This document shows positions 9,555 through 18,072 of a stretch of DNA of 64,000 nucleotides, in pieces. The notes beneath the pieces are model-generated. The model saw nothing but the letters and a program-made list of their open reading frames with translations. It had not been told where the DNA came from and did no database searches. Source of the DNA: Lacisediminimonas profundi (GTDB taxonomy: Bacteria; Pseudomonadota; Gammaproteobacteria; Burkholderiales; Burkholderiaceae_D); NCBI RefSeq assembly GCF_008831265.1, contig NZ_VTTH01000001.1, positions 1,054,001-1,118,000 of the forward strand, given 5' to 3'. The position numbers were made by a program, and so were the translations under genes. The stretch's first letter is position 1, and every line of letters begins with the position of its first letter.

Positions 9555-12500
9555 ATGAGTCATTTCCTTGACCGACTGAGCCACTTTTCCAGCCCGAAGG
9601 AATCGTTCTCTGGCACGCACGGCCTTACCACCGGCGAAGACCGCACCTGGGAAGACGCCTACCGCGACCGCTGGGCGCACGACAAGATCGTGCGCAGCAC
9701 GCATGGCGTGAACTGCACCGGTTCCTGCTCCTGGAAAATCTACGTCAAGGGCGGCATCGTGACCTGGGAAACCCAGCAGACCGATTACCCGCGTACCCGT
9801 CCCGACCTGCCCAACCACGAACCGCGCGGTTGCGCCCGCGGCGCCTCGTACTCGTGGTACCTGTACAGCGCCAACCGCGTCAAATACCCGATGGTGCGGG
9901 CGCGCCTGCTCAAGCACTGGCGCGCCGCGCTGGCGGTGGCGGCCAGCCCGGTCGATGCCTGGGCAGCCGTGGTCGAGAACCAGGAGTCGCGGCTGGACTG
10001 GCAGAAGCAGCGCGGCCTCGGCGGCTTCGTGCGCAGCACCTGGGACGAGGTCAACCAGCTGATTGCCAGCGCCAATGTCTATACCGCGAAAAAGTACGGC
10101 CCGGACCGCGTGATCGGCTTCTCACCGATTCCTGCCATGTCGATGGTCAGCTATGCCGCCGGCAGCCGCTACCTGTCCCTGATCGGCGGCGTCTGCATGA
10201 GCTTTTACGACTGGTATTGCGATTTGCCGCCAGCCAGCCCGCAAGTCTGGGGCGAGCAGACCGACGTGCCCGAGTCGGCCGACTGGTACAACTCGACTTT
10301 CATCATCGCCTGGGGCTCGAACGTGCCGCAGACCCGCACGCCGGATGCCCACTTCTTCACCGAAGTGCGCTACAAGGGCGCCAAGACGGTGGCCATCACG
10401 CCGGACTATGCTGAAGTCAGCAAGCTGGCTGACCTGTGGATGCATCCCAAGCAAGGAACCGATGCCGCGGTGGCGATGGCGATGGGCCACGTGATCCTGA
10501 AGGAATTCTATTTCGGCGAAGGCGAGAACGGCCGCAGCAGCTATTTCGACGATTACGTGCGGCGCTACACCGACATGCCCAATCTGGTGCAGCTGGAAGA
10601 GCATGTGTTGGCCGACGGCCGTACCGTGCTGGTCCCGGGGCGCTACCTGCGCGCCAGCGATTTCAACGGCAAGCTGGGACAGGACAACAATCCGGAATGG
10701 AAGACCACCGCGCTCGACGAGAACGACAGGGTGGTGCTGCCCAATGGCTCGATCGGCTTTCGCTGGGGCGCCGCCGGCCGCACGGATGCTGGCAAGTGGA
10801 ACCTGGAAGACAAGGAGGCGCGCCACGGCAGTGAGGTCAAGCTCAAGCTGAGCCTGATGGAAGGGGCGCAGCCGGACTACCAGGCGCTGGATGTCGGCTT
10901 CCCGTATTTCGGCGGCATCGACACCCCGAACTTCAGCGCCAACAAGCAGCAAGACGTGCTGGTGCGGAAAGTGCCGGTGCGCCGCATCAGGCTGGGCAAG
11001 GAAGGCGAGGAGCGCTACACCCTGGTGGCCACCGTGTTCGACCTGACCGTCGCCAATTACGGCGTGTCCCGCGGACTGCCAGGCGAGAATGCCGCCACCA
11101 GCTACGATGACGACACCCCTTACACCCCGGCGTGGCAGGAGAAGATCACCGGCGTCAAGCGGGACCAGGTGATTGCGGTGGCGCGCCAGTTCGCCGACAA
11201 CGCGCACAAGACCAAGGGCAAATCGATGGTCATCATCGGCGCGGCGATGAACCACTGGTACCACAGCGACATGAACTACCGCGGCATCATCAACATGCTG
11301 ATGATGTGCGGTTGCATCGGCCAGAGCGGTGGCGGCTGGGCGCATTACGTCGGCCAGGAAAAGCTGCGGCCGCAAACCGGCTGGACCGCGCTGGCCTTTG
11401 CACTGGACTGGGCGCGTCCGCCGCGCCAGATGAATTCGACCAGCTTCTTCTATGCCCACACCGACCAGTGGCGCTACGAAAAGCTGGGCGTGGACGAGAT
11501 CCTGTCGCCGCTGGCCGACAAGAAACTCTTTGGCGGCAGCCTGATCGATTACAACGTGCGCGCCGAGCGCATGGGCTGGCTGCCGAGCGCGCCGCAGTTG
11601 CAGACCAATCCGATGCAGGTGGTGCGCGATGCCAGCGCCCAGGGCATGGACCCGAAAGACTATGTGGTCAAGTCGCTCAAGGACGGCACGCTGAAGATGA
11701 GCTGCGCGGATCCGGACGATCCGGCCAACTGGCCGCGCAACATGTTCGTCTGGCGCTCCAACCTGCTGGGATCATCCGGCAAGGGGCATGAATATTTCCT
11801 CAAGCACTTGCTGGGCACGACCCACGGCGTGCAGGGGCGCGACCTTGGCGTCGAGGAAGCCAGGCCGCAAGAGGTGAAGTGGCACGAGGAGGCGCCGGAA
11901 GGCAAGCTGGACTTGCTGGTGACGCTGGACTTCCGCATGAGCACGACCTGTCTTTATTCGGACATCGTGCTGCCGACCGCGACCTGGTACGAAAAGAACG
12001 ACCTCAATACCAGCGACATGCATCCGTTCATCCATCCGCTGTCGACTGCGGTCGATCCGGCATGGCAGTCGCGCAGCGATTGGGACATCTACAAGGGATT
12101 TGCCAAGGCCTACAGCGAAGTTTGCGTCGGTCACCTCGGGGTCGAGAAGGAAGTGGTGCTGACGCCGCTGATGCACGACACGCCAGCGGAGCTGGCGCAG
12201 CCCTTCGATGTCAAGGAATGGAGCAAGGGCGAATGCGAACTGGTTCCGGGCCTGACCGCACCACAGGTGCAGGTGGTGGAACGCGACTATCCGAACGTGT
12301 ACAAGCGCTTCACCGCGCTTGGCCCCTTGATGGAGAAGGTCGGCAATGGTGGCAAGGGCATCGCCTGGAACACGGAAGATGAAGTGCGGCAGCTGGCCGA
12401 GCTCAATGGCCGGGTGGGGGACGAAGGCGCGACCAGGGGCATGGCAAGGATCGAGACCGATATCGACGCCTGCGAAGTGGTGCTGCAACTGGCGCCGGAA

Positions 12501-13349
12501 ACCAACGGCCATGTGGCTGTGAAGGCTTGGGAAGCGCTGGGCAAGATCACCGGGCGCGACCATACCCACCTGGCGCTGCACCGTGAAGACGAGAAAATCC
12601 GCTTCCGCGACATCCAGGCGCAACCGCGCAAGATCATTTCGTCCCCGACCTGGTCCGGCCTGGAAAGCGAAAAAGTGTCTTACAACGCCGGCTACACCAA
12701 TGTCCATGAACTGATCCCATGGCGCACGCTGACCGGCCGCCAGCATTTCTACCTGGACCACCCGTGGATGCGTGCGTTCGGCGAAGGGCTCTCCAGCTAC
12801 CGGCCGCCGGTCGACCTGAAGACCATCGTCGACGTCATGGGCCGCAAGCCGAATGGTCATTCCGAGATCACGCTGAACTTCATCACGCCGCACCAGAAGT
12901 GGGGCATCCACTCCACCTATAGCGACAACCTGATGATGCTGACGCTTAATCGCGGCGGCCCGGTGATCTGGCTGAGCGAAGACGACGCCCGCAGTGCCGG
13001 CATTGTCGACAACGACTGGGTGGAACTGTTCAACACCAACGGCGCCATCGCGGCGCGGGCGGTGGTGAGCCAGCGGGTCAAGCCCGGCATGGTGATGATG
13101 TACCACGCACAGGAAAAGATCATCAACACGCCGGGTTCGGAAATCACCGGCACCCGTGGCGGCATACACAACTCGGTGACCCGCATCGTCACCAAGCCGA
13201 CCCACATGATCGGCGGCTACGCGCAGTTCAGCTATGGCTTCAACTACTACGGAACCATAGGCACCAACCGCGATGAGTTCGTGGTGGTGCGCAAGATGAA
13301 CAAGATCGACTGGCTGGACGACGAAGCACCGGCCACCGTGCAGGCCTGA
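9555..13349 (+). CDS. narG: Respiratory nitrate reductase alpha subunit NarG
   Basis: A 1264-residue Mo-bisMGD catalytic subunit of the membrane-bound, cytoplasm-facing nitrate reductase. The FS0 [4Fe-4S] ligands are H50, C54, C58 and C93, at the same numbering as E. coli NarG. The Mo-ligand aspartate region is SFYDWYCDLPPASP, near residue 222. There is no Tat signal cleavage site, as expected for a cytoplasmic catalytic subunit. A GGAG lies just upstream of the ATG. narH follows after 13 bp. It needs molybdenum cofactor; moaA and moeA are found 36 kb downstream in this window. Confidence 0.98.
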   Translation: MSHFLDRLSHFSSPKESFSGTHGLTTGEDRTWEDAYRDRWAHDKIVRSTHGVNCTGSCSWKIYVKGGIVTWETQQTDYPRTRPDLPNHEPRGCARGASYSWYLYSANRVKYPMVRARLLKHWRAALAVAASPVDAWAAVVENQESRLDWQKQRGLGGFVRSTWDEVNQLIASANVYTAKKYGPDRVIGFSPIPAMSMVSYAAGSRYLSLIGGVCMSFYDWYCDLPPASPQVWGEQTDVPESADWYNSTFIIAWGSNVPQTRTPDAHFFTEVRYKGAKTVAITPDYAEVSKLADLWMHPKQGTDAAVAMAMGHVILKEFYFGEGENGRSSYFDDYVRRYTDMPNLVQLEEHVLADGRTVLVPGRYLRASDFNGKLGQDNNPEWKTTALDENDRVVLPNGSIGFRWGAAGRTDAGKWNLEDKEARHGSEVKLKLSLMEGAQPDYQALDVGFPYFGGIDTPNFSANKQQDVLVRKVPVRRIRLGKEGEERYTLVATVFDLTVANYGVSRGLPGENAATSYDDDTPYTPAWQEKITGVKRDQVIAVARQFADNAHKTKGKSMVIIGAAMNHWYHSDMNYRGIINMLMMCGCIGQSGGGWAHYVGQEKLRPQTGWTALAFALDWARPPRQMNSTSFFYAHTDQWRYEKLGVDEILSPLADKKLFGGSLIDYNVRAERMGWLPSAPQLQTNPMQVVRDASAQGMDPKDYVVKSLKDGTLKMSCADPDDPANWPRNMFVWRSNLLGSSGKGHEYFLKHLLGTTHGVQGRDLGVEEARPQEVKWHEEAPEGKLDLLVTLDFRMSTTCLYSDIVLPTATWYEKNDLNTSDMHPFIHPLSTAVDPAWQSRSDWDIYKGFAKAYSEVCVGHLGVEKEVVLTPLMHDTPAELAQPFDVKEWSKGECELVPGLTAPQVQVVERDYPNVYKRFTALGPLMEKVGNGGKGIAWNTEDEVRQLAELNGRVGDEGATRGMARIETDIDACEVVLQLAPETNGHVAVKAWEALGKITGRDHTHLALHREDEKIRFRDIQAQPRKIISSPTWSGLESEKVSYNAGYTNVHELIPWRTLTGRQHFYLDHPWMRAFGEGLSSYRPPVDLKTIVDVMGRKPNGHSEITLNFITPHQKWGIHSTYSDNLMMLTLNRGGPVIWLSEDDARSAGIVDNDWVELFNTNGAIAARAVVSQRVKPGMVMMYHAQEKIINTPGSEITGTRGGIHNSVTRIVTKPTHMIGGYAQFSYGFNYYGTIGTNRDEFVVVRKMNKIDWLDDEAPATVQA

Positions 13350-13362
13350 CAAGGAGAATTCG

Positions 13363-14895
13363 ATGAAAGTACGCGCTCAGATCGGCATGGTGCTCAACCT
13401 GGACAAGTGCATCGGCTGCCACACTTGTTCAGTCACCTGCAAGAACGTCTGGACCAGTCGTCCGGGCATGGAATACGCATGGTTCAACAATGTCGAGACC
13501 AAACCCGGTATCGGCTATCCCAAGGAATGGGAGAACCAGGAAAAATGGCAGGGTGGCTGGAAGCGCCTGGCCAACGGCTCCATCGAGCCGCGGCAGGGCG
13601 GGAAGTGGAAGCTGCTGATGCGCATCTTCGCCAACCCCAACCTGCCGCAGATCGACGATTACTACGAGCCCTACACCTTCGACTATGACCACTTGCAGTC
13701 CGCGCCCGAAGTCAGGGCGGCGCCGACCGCGCGTCCGCGCAGCCTGATCACCGGCAAGCGCATGCAAAAGATCGAATGGGGCCCGAACTGGGAAGAGATC
13801 CTGGGCGGCGAGTTTGCCAAGCGCAGCAAGGATGCCAACCTCGACAACTTCGACCAGGTCCAGAAGGACATGGCCGGCCAGTTCGAGAATACCTTCATGA
13901 TGTACCTGCCGCGCCTGTGCGAACACTGCCTGAACCCGGCCTGCGTCGCATCCTGCCCGTCGGGATCGATCTACAAGCGCGAGGACGACGGCATCGTGCT
14001 GATCGATCAGGACAAGTGCCGCGGCTGGCGCATGTGCGTCTCCGGCTGTCCGTACAAGAAGATCTACTACAACTGGAAGAGCGGCAAGGCGGAGAAATGC
14101 ATTTTCTGCTATCCGCGCATCGAAGCCGGCCAGCCGACCGTCTGTTCGGAAACCTGCGTCGGCCGCATCCGCTACCTGGGCGTGATCTTGTATGACGCCG
14201 ACCGGATTGCGGAAGCTGCCAGCGTCGAAGATGACAAGGACCTGTACCAGGCGCAACTCGACATTTTCCTGGACCCCAACGATCCGAAGGTGATCGAGCA
14301 GGCGCGGCTGGACGGCATTCCCGACTCGTGGATGGAAGGGGCGCGCAAGAGCCCGGTCTACAAGATGGCGGTGGAATGGAAAGTCGCGCTGCCGCTGCAT
14401 CCCGAATACCGCACGCTGCCGATGGTCTGGTATGTGCCGCCGCTGTCGCCGATCACCTCGGCTGCCAACGCCGGCCAGATCGGCATCAATGGCGAACTGC
14501 CCGACATCGGCCAGATGCGCATACCCGTGCAATACCTGGCCAACCTGCTGACTGCCGGCGATCCGGTGCCGGTGGTGCGGGCGCTGGAACGCATGCTGGC
14601 AATGCGCGCCTACCAGCGCGGCAAGCATGTGGACCAGATGCAGAACCTGCAGGTGCTGCAGCAGGTCGGTCTTACCGTGAACGAAGTCGAGGACATGTAC
14701 CAGACCATGGCGATCGCCAACTACGAAGATCGCTTCGTGATCCCCACTTCGCACCGGGAATATGCGGAAAACGCATTCGACCTGCGCGGCGGTTGCGGCT
14801 TCTCGTTCGGCAACGGCTGTTCCGAGGGCAGCACCGAAACCAGCCTGTTCGGCAGCGAGAAGCGCCGCACCATCCCCATTCAATCGGTGCTCTGA
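13363..14895 (+). CDS. narH: Respiratory nitrate reductase beta subunit NarH
   Basis: A 510-residue iron-sulfur subunit that passes electrons from NarI to NarG. Cluster ligands begin with C16, C19, C22 and C26 in CIGCHTCSVTC, as in E. coli. Further clusters are seen in CEHCLNPACVASCP, CRGWRMCVSGCP (tryptophan in place of one cysteine, the known 3Fe-4S site) and CIFCYPR. An AAGGAG Shine-Dalgarno lies upstream of the ATG. The C-terminal end is the family's usual ESLFGSEKR-like segment. Confidence 0.98.
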   Translation: MKVRAQIGMVLNLDKCIGCHTCSVTCKNVWTSRPGMEYAWFNNVETKPGIGYPKEWENQEKWQGGWKRLANGSIEPRQGGKWKLLMRIFANPNLPQIDDYYEPYTFDYDHLQSAPEVRAAPTARPRSLITGKRMQKIEWGPNWEEILGGEFAKRSKDANLDNFDQVQKDMAGQFENTFMMYLPRLCEHCLNPACVASCPSGSIYKREDDGIVLIDQDKCRGWRMCVSGCPYKKIYYNWKSGKAEKCIFCYPRIEAGQPTVCSETCVGRIRYLGVILYDADRIAEAASVEDDKDLYQAQLDIFLDPNDPKVIEQARLDGIPDSWMEGARKSPVYKMAVEWKVALPLHPEYRTLPMVWYVPPLSPITSAANAGQIGINGELPDIGQMRIPVQYLANLLTAGDPVPVVRALERMLAMRAYQRGKHVDQMQNLQVLQQVGLTVNEVEDMYQTMAIANYEDRFVIPTSHREYAENAFDLRGGCGFSFGNGCSEGSTETSLFGSEKRRTIPIQSVL

Positions 14896-14911
14896 CGCCA
14901 GGAGGAATTGC

Positions 14912-15616
14912 ATGAAACACCATCCGTACTCCCTGCGAGCGCTGGCCCTGCTGCTGTCCTATCCGGACCAGGAGCTGCGTGCCAGCCTGCCGCAGGTGCT
15001 GGACGCACTGGACGCCGAAGCGCTGGTGCCGGCCGCGCGCCGGGCCGAGCTGCGCGCGCTGGCGGCAGAACTGATGCGCACCGATCCGTTCGAGATCGAA
15101 GCGCGTTATGTCGAGACCTTCGATCGCGGCCGCGCCACTTCGCTGCACCTGTTCGAGCATGTGCATGGCGATTCCCGCGACCGCGGCCCGGCCATGGTCG
15201 ACCTGACCCAGACCTATGAAAAGGCAGGACTGTTCCTGGCTCCCGACGAGCTGCCAGACCATCTGGGCGTGGTGCTGGAGTTTGCCTCCACCCAGCCCGA
15301 CCGCATCGCCCGCGAATTCCTGGGCGAGATGGCGCATATCCTGCAGGCCATCTTCAGCGGCCTGCTGCAGCGCGGCAGCCCGTACGCCGCCGTGATCGCC
15401 GCCGTGCTGGAACTGGCCGGTGAAAAAGTGCAGGCGGTGGAAATCCAGCCCGACGAGCCGATGGACGAAAGCTGGGCCGAGCCCGCCGCTTTCGACGGCT
15501 GCAGCACACGCGGGCAGGCGCGCCCGGGTGAAGCGCAGCCGATCCACATCGTCCGCAAGAATCCCGGGAATCCCGGGAATACCCGGAATCCAGATTCGAA
15601 AGGAGTGACAGCATGA
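14912..15616 (+). CDS. narJ: Nitrate reductase maturation chaperone NarJ
   Basis: A 234-residue TorD/DmsD-like chaperone that assists Mo cofactor insertion and assembly of NarGH before docking to NarI. The helical core and the RYVETFDRGRATSLHLFEH motif are clear. ATG 14912 is chosen because AGGAGGAATT lies just upstream; an in-frame start at 14762 would run 50 residues back into narH. The C-terminus carries a 9-bp tandem DNA repeat (about 15560-15587) coding Asn-Pro-Gly units. Its stop overlaps the narI start. Confidence 0.95.
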   Translation: MKHHPYSLRALALLLSYPDQELRASLPQVLDALDAEALVPAARRAELRALAAELMRTDPFEIEARYVETFDRGRATSLHLFEHVHGDSRDRGPAMVDLTQTYEKAGLFLAPDELPDHLGVVLEFASTQPDRIAREFLGEMAHILQAIFSGLLQRGSPYAAVIAAVLELAGEKVQAVEIQPDEPMDESWAEPAAFDGCSTRGQARPGEAQPIHIVRKNPGNPGNTRNPDSKGVTA

Positions 15617-16398
15617 GCTCGCTCGACTATTTCCTGTTCGGCATCTATCCCTACCTGTGCCTGGCGGTTTTCCTGCTCGGCAGCCTGATGCGATTCGACC
15701 GCGACCAGTACAGCTGGAAGAGCGACTCCTCGCAGTTGCTGCGCGCCGGCCAGCTGCGCTGGGGCAGCAACCTGTTCCACATCGGCGTGCTGTTCCTGTT
15801 TTTCGGGCACACCGTGGGCATGCTCACCCCGCACTTCCTGTACGAGTCCTTCATCAGCGCCGGCCACAAGCAGATCGTGGCGATGGTATCGGGCGGCGTG
15901 TTCGGCGTCCTCGCCTTCATCGGCGTCACCATACTGCTGCACCGCCGCCTGACCGACCCGCGCATCCGCCAGACCTCCAGGCCCAGCGACATCATGCTGC
16001 TGGTCGTGCTGTGGCTGCAGCTGGTGCTCGGCCTGGCCACCATTCCGCTGTCGGCGCGTCACCTGGATGGCAGCATGATGCTGCTGCTGGCCGAATGGGC
16101 GCAACGCATCGTTACCTTCCGCGGCGGCGCGGTAGAGCTGCTGGCGCAAGCGGGGCCGGTGTTCAAGCTGCACATGTTCCTTGGCATGACGATTTTCCTG
16201 ATCTTTCCTTTCACGCGGCTGGTGCATGTGTGGAGCGGCTTCGGCACGCTGGCCTATGTGTTCCGTCCCTACCAGCTGGTGCGCAGCCGCAATCTGGGCA
16301 TGACGCCGCGCCAGCCTTTGGGCAGCAGGATGCCCGGCCCGGTCGACACCCCGGCACGGCCGGCGGCGGCAAGCAAGCCTGTGCACAAACAGTCCTGA
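15613..16398 (+). CDS. narI: Respiratory nitrate reductase gamma subunit NarI (cytochrome b)
   Basis: A 261-residue, five-TM diheme cytochrome b that oxidises quinol and anchors NarGH to the inner membrane. The four heme ligands fall at H56, H66, H187 and H205, the same positions as in E. coli NarI. The ATG overlaps the narJ stop (ATGA). The C-terminal tail is Pro/Ala-rich and about 30 residues longer than in E. coli. Confidence 0.97.
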   Translation: MSSLDYFLFGIYPYLCLAVFLLGSLMRFDRDQYSWKSDSSQLLRAGQLRWGSNLFHIGVLFLFFGHTVGMLTPHFLYESFISAGHKQIVAMVSGGVFGVLAFIGVTILLHRRLTDPRIRQTSRPSDIMLLVVLWLQLVLGLATIPLSARHLDGSMMLLLAEWAQRIVTFRGGAVELLAQAGPVFKLHMFLGMTIFLIFPFTRLVHVWSGFGTLAYVFRPYQLVRSRNLGMTPRQPLGSRMPGPVDTPARPAAASKPVHKQS

Positions 16399-16414
16399 CC
16401 GTAAAGGAATGCAG

Positions 16415-17320
16415 ATGAACGCGATCGAATTGAAAATGCCGGCTCCGGCGCCCGCTCCGGCGCCCGCTCCAGCTCCAGCTCCAGCTCCAGCAGCGGCCAG
16501 TTGCGGCGGCGAGTGCCAATGCGCAGGCGTCTCTGCAGAAGCGCCAGCCGGGACAGCAGTCGCCAGCATCAACGGCATCCCCCTGCATGCACCGGGCCAG
16601 CGGCCGGATCCTGATTCCCTGCGCGAACTGGCCTACACCGAACTGCTGCGGCAGGAGGCGGTCAACAGCGGCTTGCTGGCAGCGGACGCGCATGCCAGCG
16701 CCGCCGGACTGGACGAAGCGGCGCGGCTGGCGATCGAGGAGATGGTGGACCGGGCCGTGATCACGCCGGAACCGGGCGACGCGGAATGCCGGCGCTATTA
16801 CGATGCCAACCAGTCGCAATTCGTGGTCGGCCGTGCGCTGCACCTGCGGCACATCCTGTTCGCCGTCACGCCGGGCGTGAACGTGAACGCACTGACCCGG
16901 CACGCCGACCAGGCCCTGCTGGAACTGTTGCACAAGGATGTTGCGGCCGGGCGCTTCGCCGAACTGGCCGCGCAACTGTCGAACTGCCCGAGCAGCACGC
17001 AGGCGGGCGACCTTGGCTGGATCGGGCCGGACGATTGCGCGCCGGAACTGGCCAAGGAGCTGTTCCATCAAAACGGGCTCCAGGCGGAGGGCGTGCTCAA
17101 GCGCCTGGTGCATACCCGTTTCGGTTTTCACATCATCGAGGTGCTGGAGCGGCGCGAAGGCCGGCAGGCCTCGTTCGAGGAAGTGCGCGACCGCGTGGCC
17201 GCACACCTGAGCCTGAATTCGCGCAGCCGCGCCCTGCACCAGTACATGCGGCTGCTGGTTGGCCAGGCCGTGGTGGAGGGCGTAGAGCTGGACGGCGCGG
17301 ATTCCCCCCTGGTGCAATGA
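16415..17320 (+). CDS. Parvulin-type peptidyl-prolyl isomerase (NifM/PpiC-like) of the nar operon
   Basis: A 301-residue protein with a C-terminal rotamase domain. The parvulin signature is visible as HLRHILFAV, FAELAAQLSNCPSS, GDLGWIGPDD and FGFHIIEV. It has no signal peptide, so it is expected to act in the cytoplasm. A PPIase after narI is common in beta-proteobacterial nar operons and is thought to help fold the reductase. The ATG at 16415 is preferred over 16409 because AAAGGA ends at 16408, giving a 6-bp spacer. The N-terminus is odd: a long Pro-Ala repeat followed by a cysteine cluster, SCGGECQCAG. Confidence 0.88.
   Translation: MNAIELKMPAPAPAPAPAPAPAPAPAAASCGGECQCAGVSAEAPAGTAVASINGIPLHAPGQRPDPDSLRELAYTELLRQEAVNSGLLAADAHASAAGLDEAARLAIEEMVDRAVITPEPGDAECRRYYDANQSQFVVGRALHLRHILFAVTPGVNVNALTRHADQALLELLHKDVAAGRFAELAAQLSNCPSSTQAGDLGWIGPDDCAPELAKELFHQNGLQAEGVLKRLVHTRFGFHIIEVLERREGRQASFEEVRDRVAAHLSLNSRSRALHQYMRLLVGQAVVEGVELDGADSPLVQ
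16442..16494 (+). repeat. In-frame GCTCC-rich tandem repeat in the PPIase N-terminus
   Basis: Two 12-bp units (GCTCCGGCGCCC) are followed by several GCTCCA hexamers. They encode an alternating Pro-Ala stretch. Such repeats change length easily by slippage, and here whole hexamers would keep the frame. Confidence 0.9.
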
Positions 17321-18072
17321 GCGAGCCTGAAGACGACGAGCTGTTGCTGCGGCTGCGCCGCTTTCACTCGGACTATTTTCCCTTGCACCAGGCGGAGTTC
17401 CAGGGCCTGGTGGCAGGCGGGCAGCATCCAAAGACGCTGTTCATCGGTTGCTCGGATTCCAGGCTGGTGCCTTACCTGTTGACCGGAACCGGTCCCGGCG
17501 ATCTCTTTATCGTTCGTAATGTCGGCGCTTTCGTGCCGCCATATGACGGTATCGTCCGTGATCCTCACGGAATCCATGGCGGGGCTCCGGGCGTGGCGGC
17601 GGATGGGAGCGGTGATTTCTGTGAATGGGGCGGGCTGCATGGCACCACGGCTGCGGTAGAATTCGCCGTGCTCAACTTGCATGTTGAGCGCATCGTCGTG
17701 TGCGGACACAGCCATTGCGGCGCCATCCGGGCCGCTTACGAAGGCGTGCCCACGGAGGCGGTTGCGCTGCGCAACTGGCTCAAGCTCGCCGGCGAGGCGC
17801 TGCTGCCTGTGCAGCCCTCAAGCGAGGCCTTGCGGCGCACGGAACAGCGTGCGGTCGTGCTGCAACTCGAGCGCCTGATGGGCTATCCTATGGTGCAAAG
17901 GGCAGTGACGGCCGGCAAGCTGACGCTGCACGGTTGGCACTATGTCATCGAAGATGGCGAAGTCCATGTCTTCGACGCCCGCACCGGCGACTTCATTCCT
18001 GCCTCGCGTGCCTCCAACAGCGGCACCGGGCCCTACCAGAACCATGTGGAGCAAGACCCTAATGAAGCGTGA
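17317..18072 (+). CDS. Beta-class carbonic anhydrase
   Basis: A 251-residue zinc enzyme interconverting CO2 and bicarbonate. Zinc and active-site residues are C45, D47 and R49 (CSDSR) and H131 and C134 (HSHC). It carries an insertion of about 25-30 residues (77-106, from DGIVRDPHG to FCEWGG) between the VPPY and HGTTAAVEFAV segments, which normally lie closer together. ATG 17317 overlaps the PPIase stop (ATGA). It lies inside the nitrate-respiration operon and overlaps nrdJ by 11 bp. Confidence 0.92.
   Translation: MSEPEDDELLLRLRRFHSDYFPLHQAEFQGLVAGGQHPKTLFIGCSDSRLVPYLLTGTGPGDLFIVRNVGAFVPPYDGIVRDPHGIHGGAPGVAADGSGDFCEWGGLHGTTAAVEFAVLNLHVERIVVCGHSHCGAIRAAYEGVPTEAVALRNWLKLAGEALLPVQPSSEALRRTEQRAVVLQLERLMGYPMVQRAVTAGKLTLHGWHYVIEDGEVHVFDARTGDFIPASRASNSGTGPYQNHVEQDPNEA

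Noticed and set aside
14762-14911. N-terminal extension of narJ
   Set aside because: It lies inside narH, and a strong AGGAGG directly precedes ATG 14912.
17942-18061. N-terminal extension of nrdJ
   Set aside because: It is an out-of-frame reading of the carbonic anhydrase gene; the family N-terminus starts after 18062.
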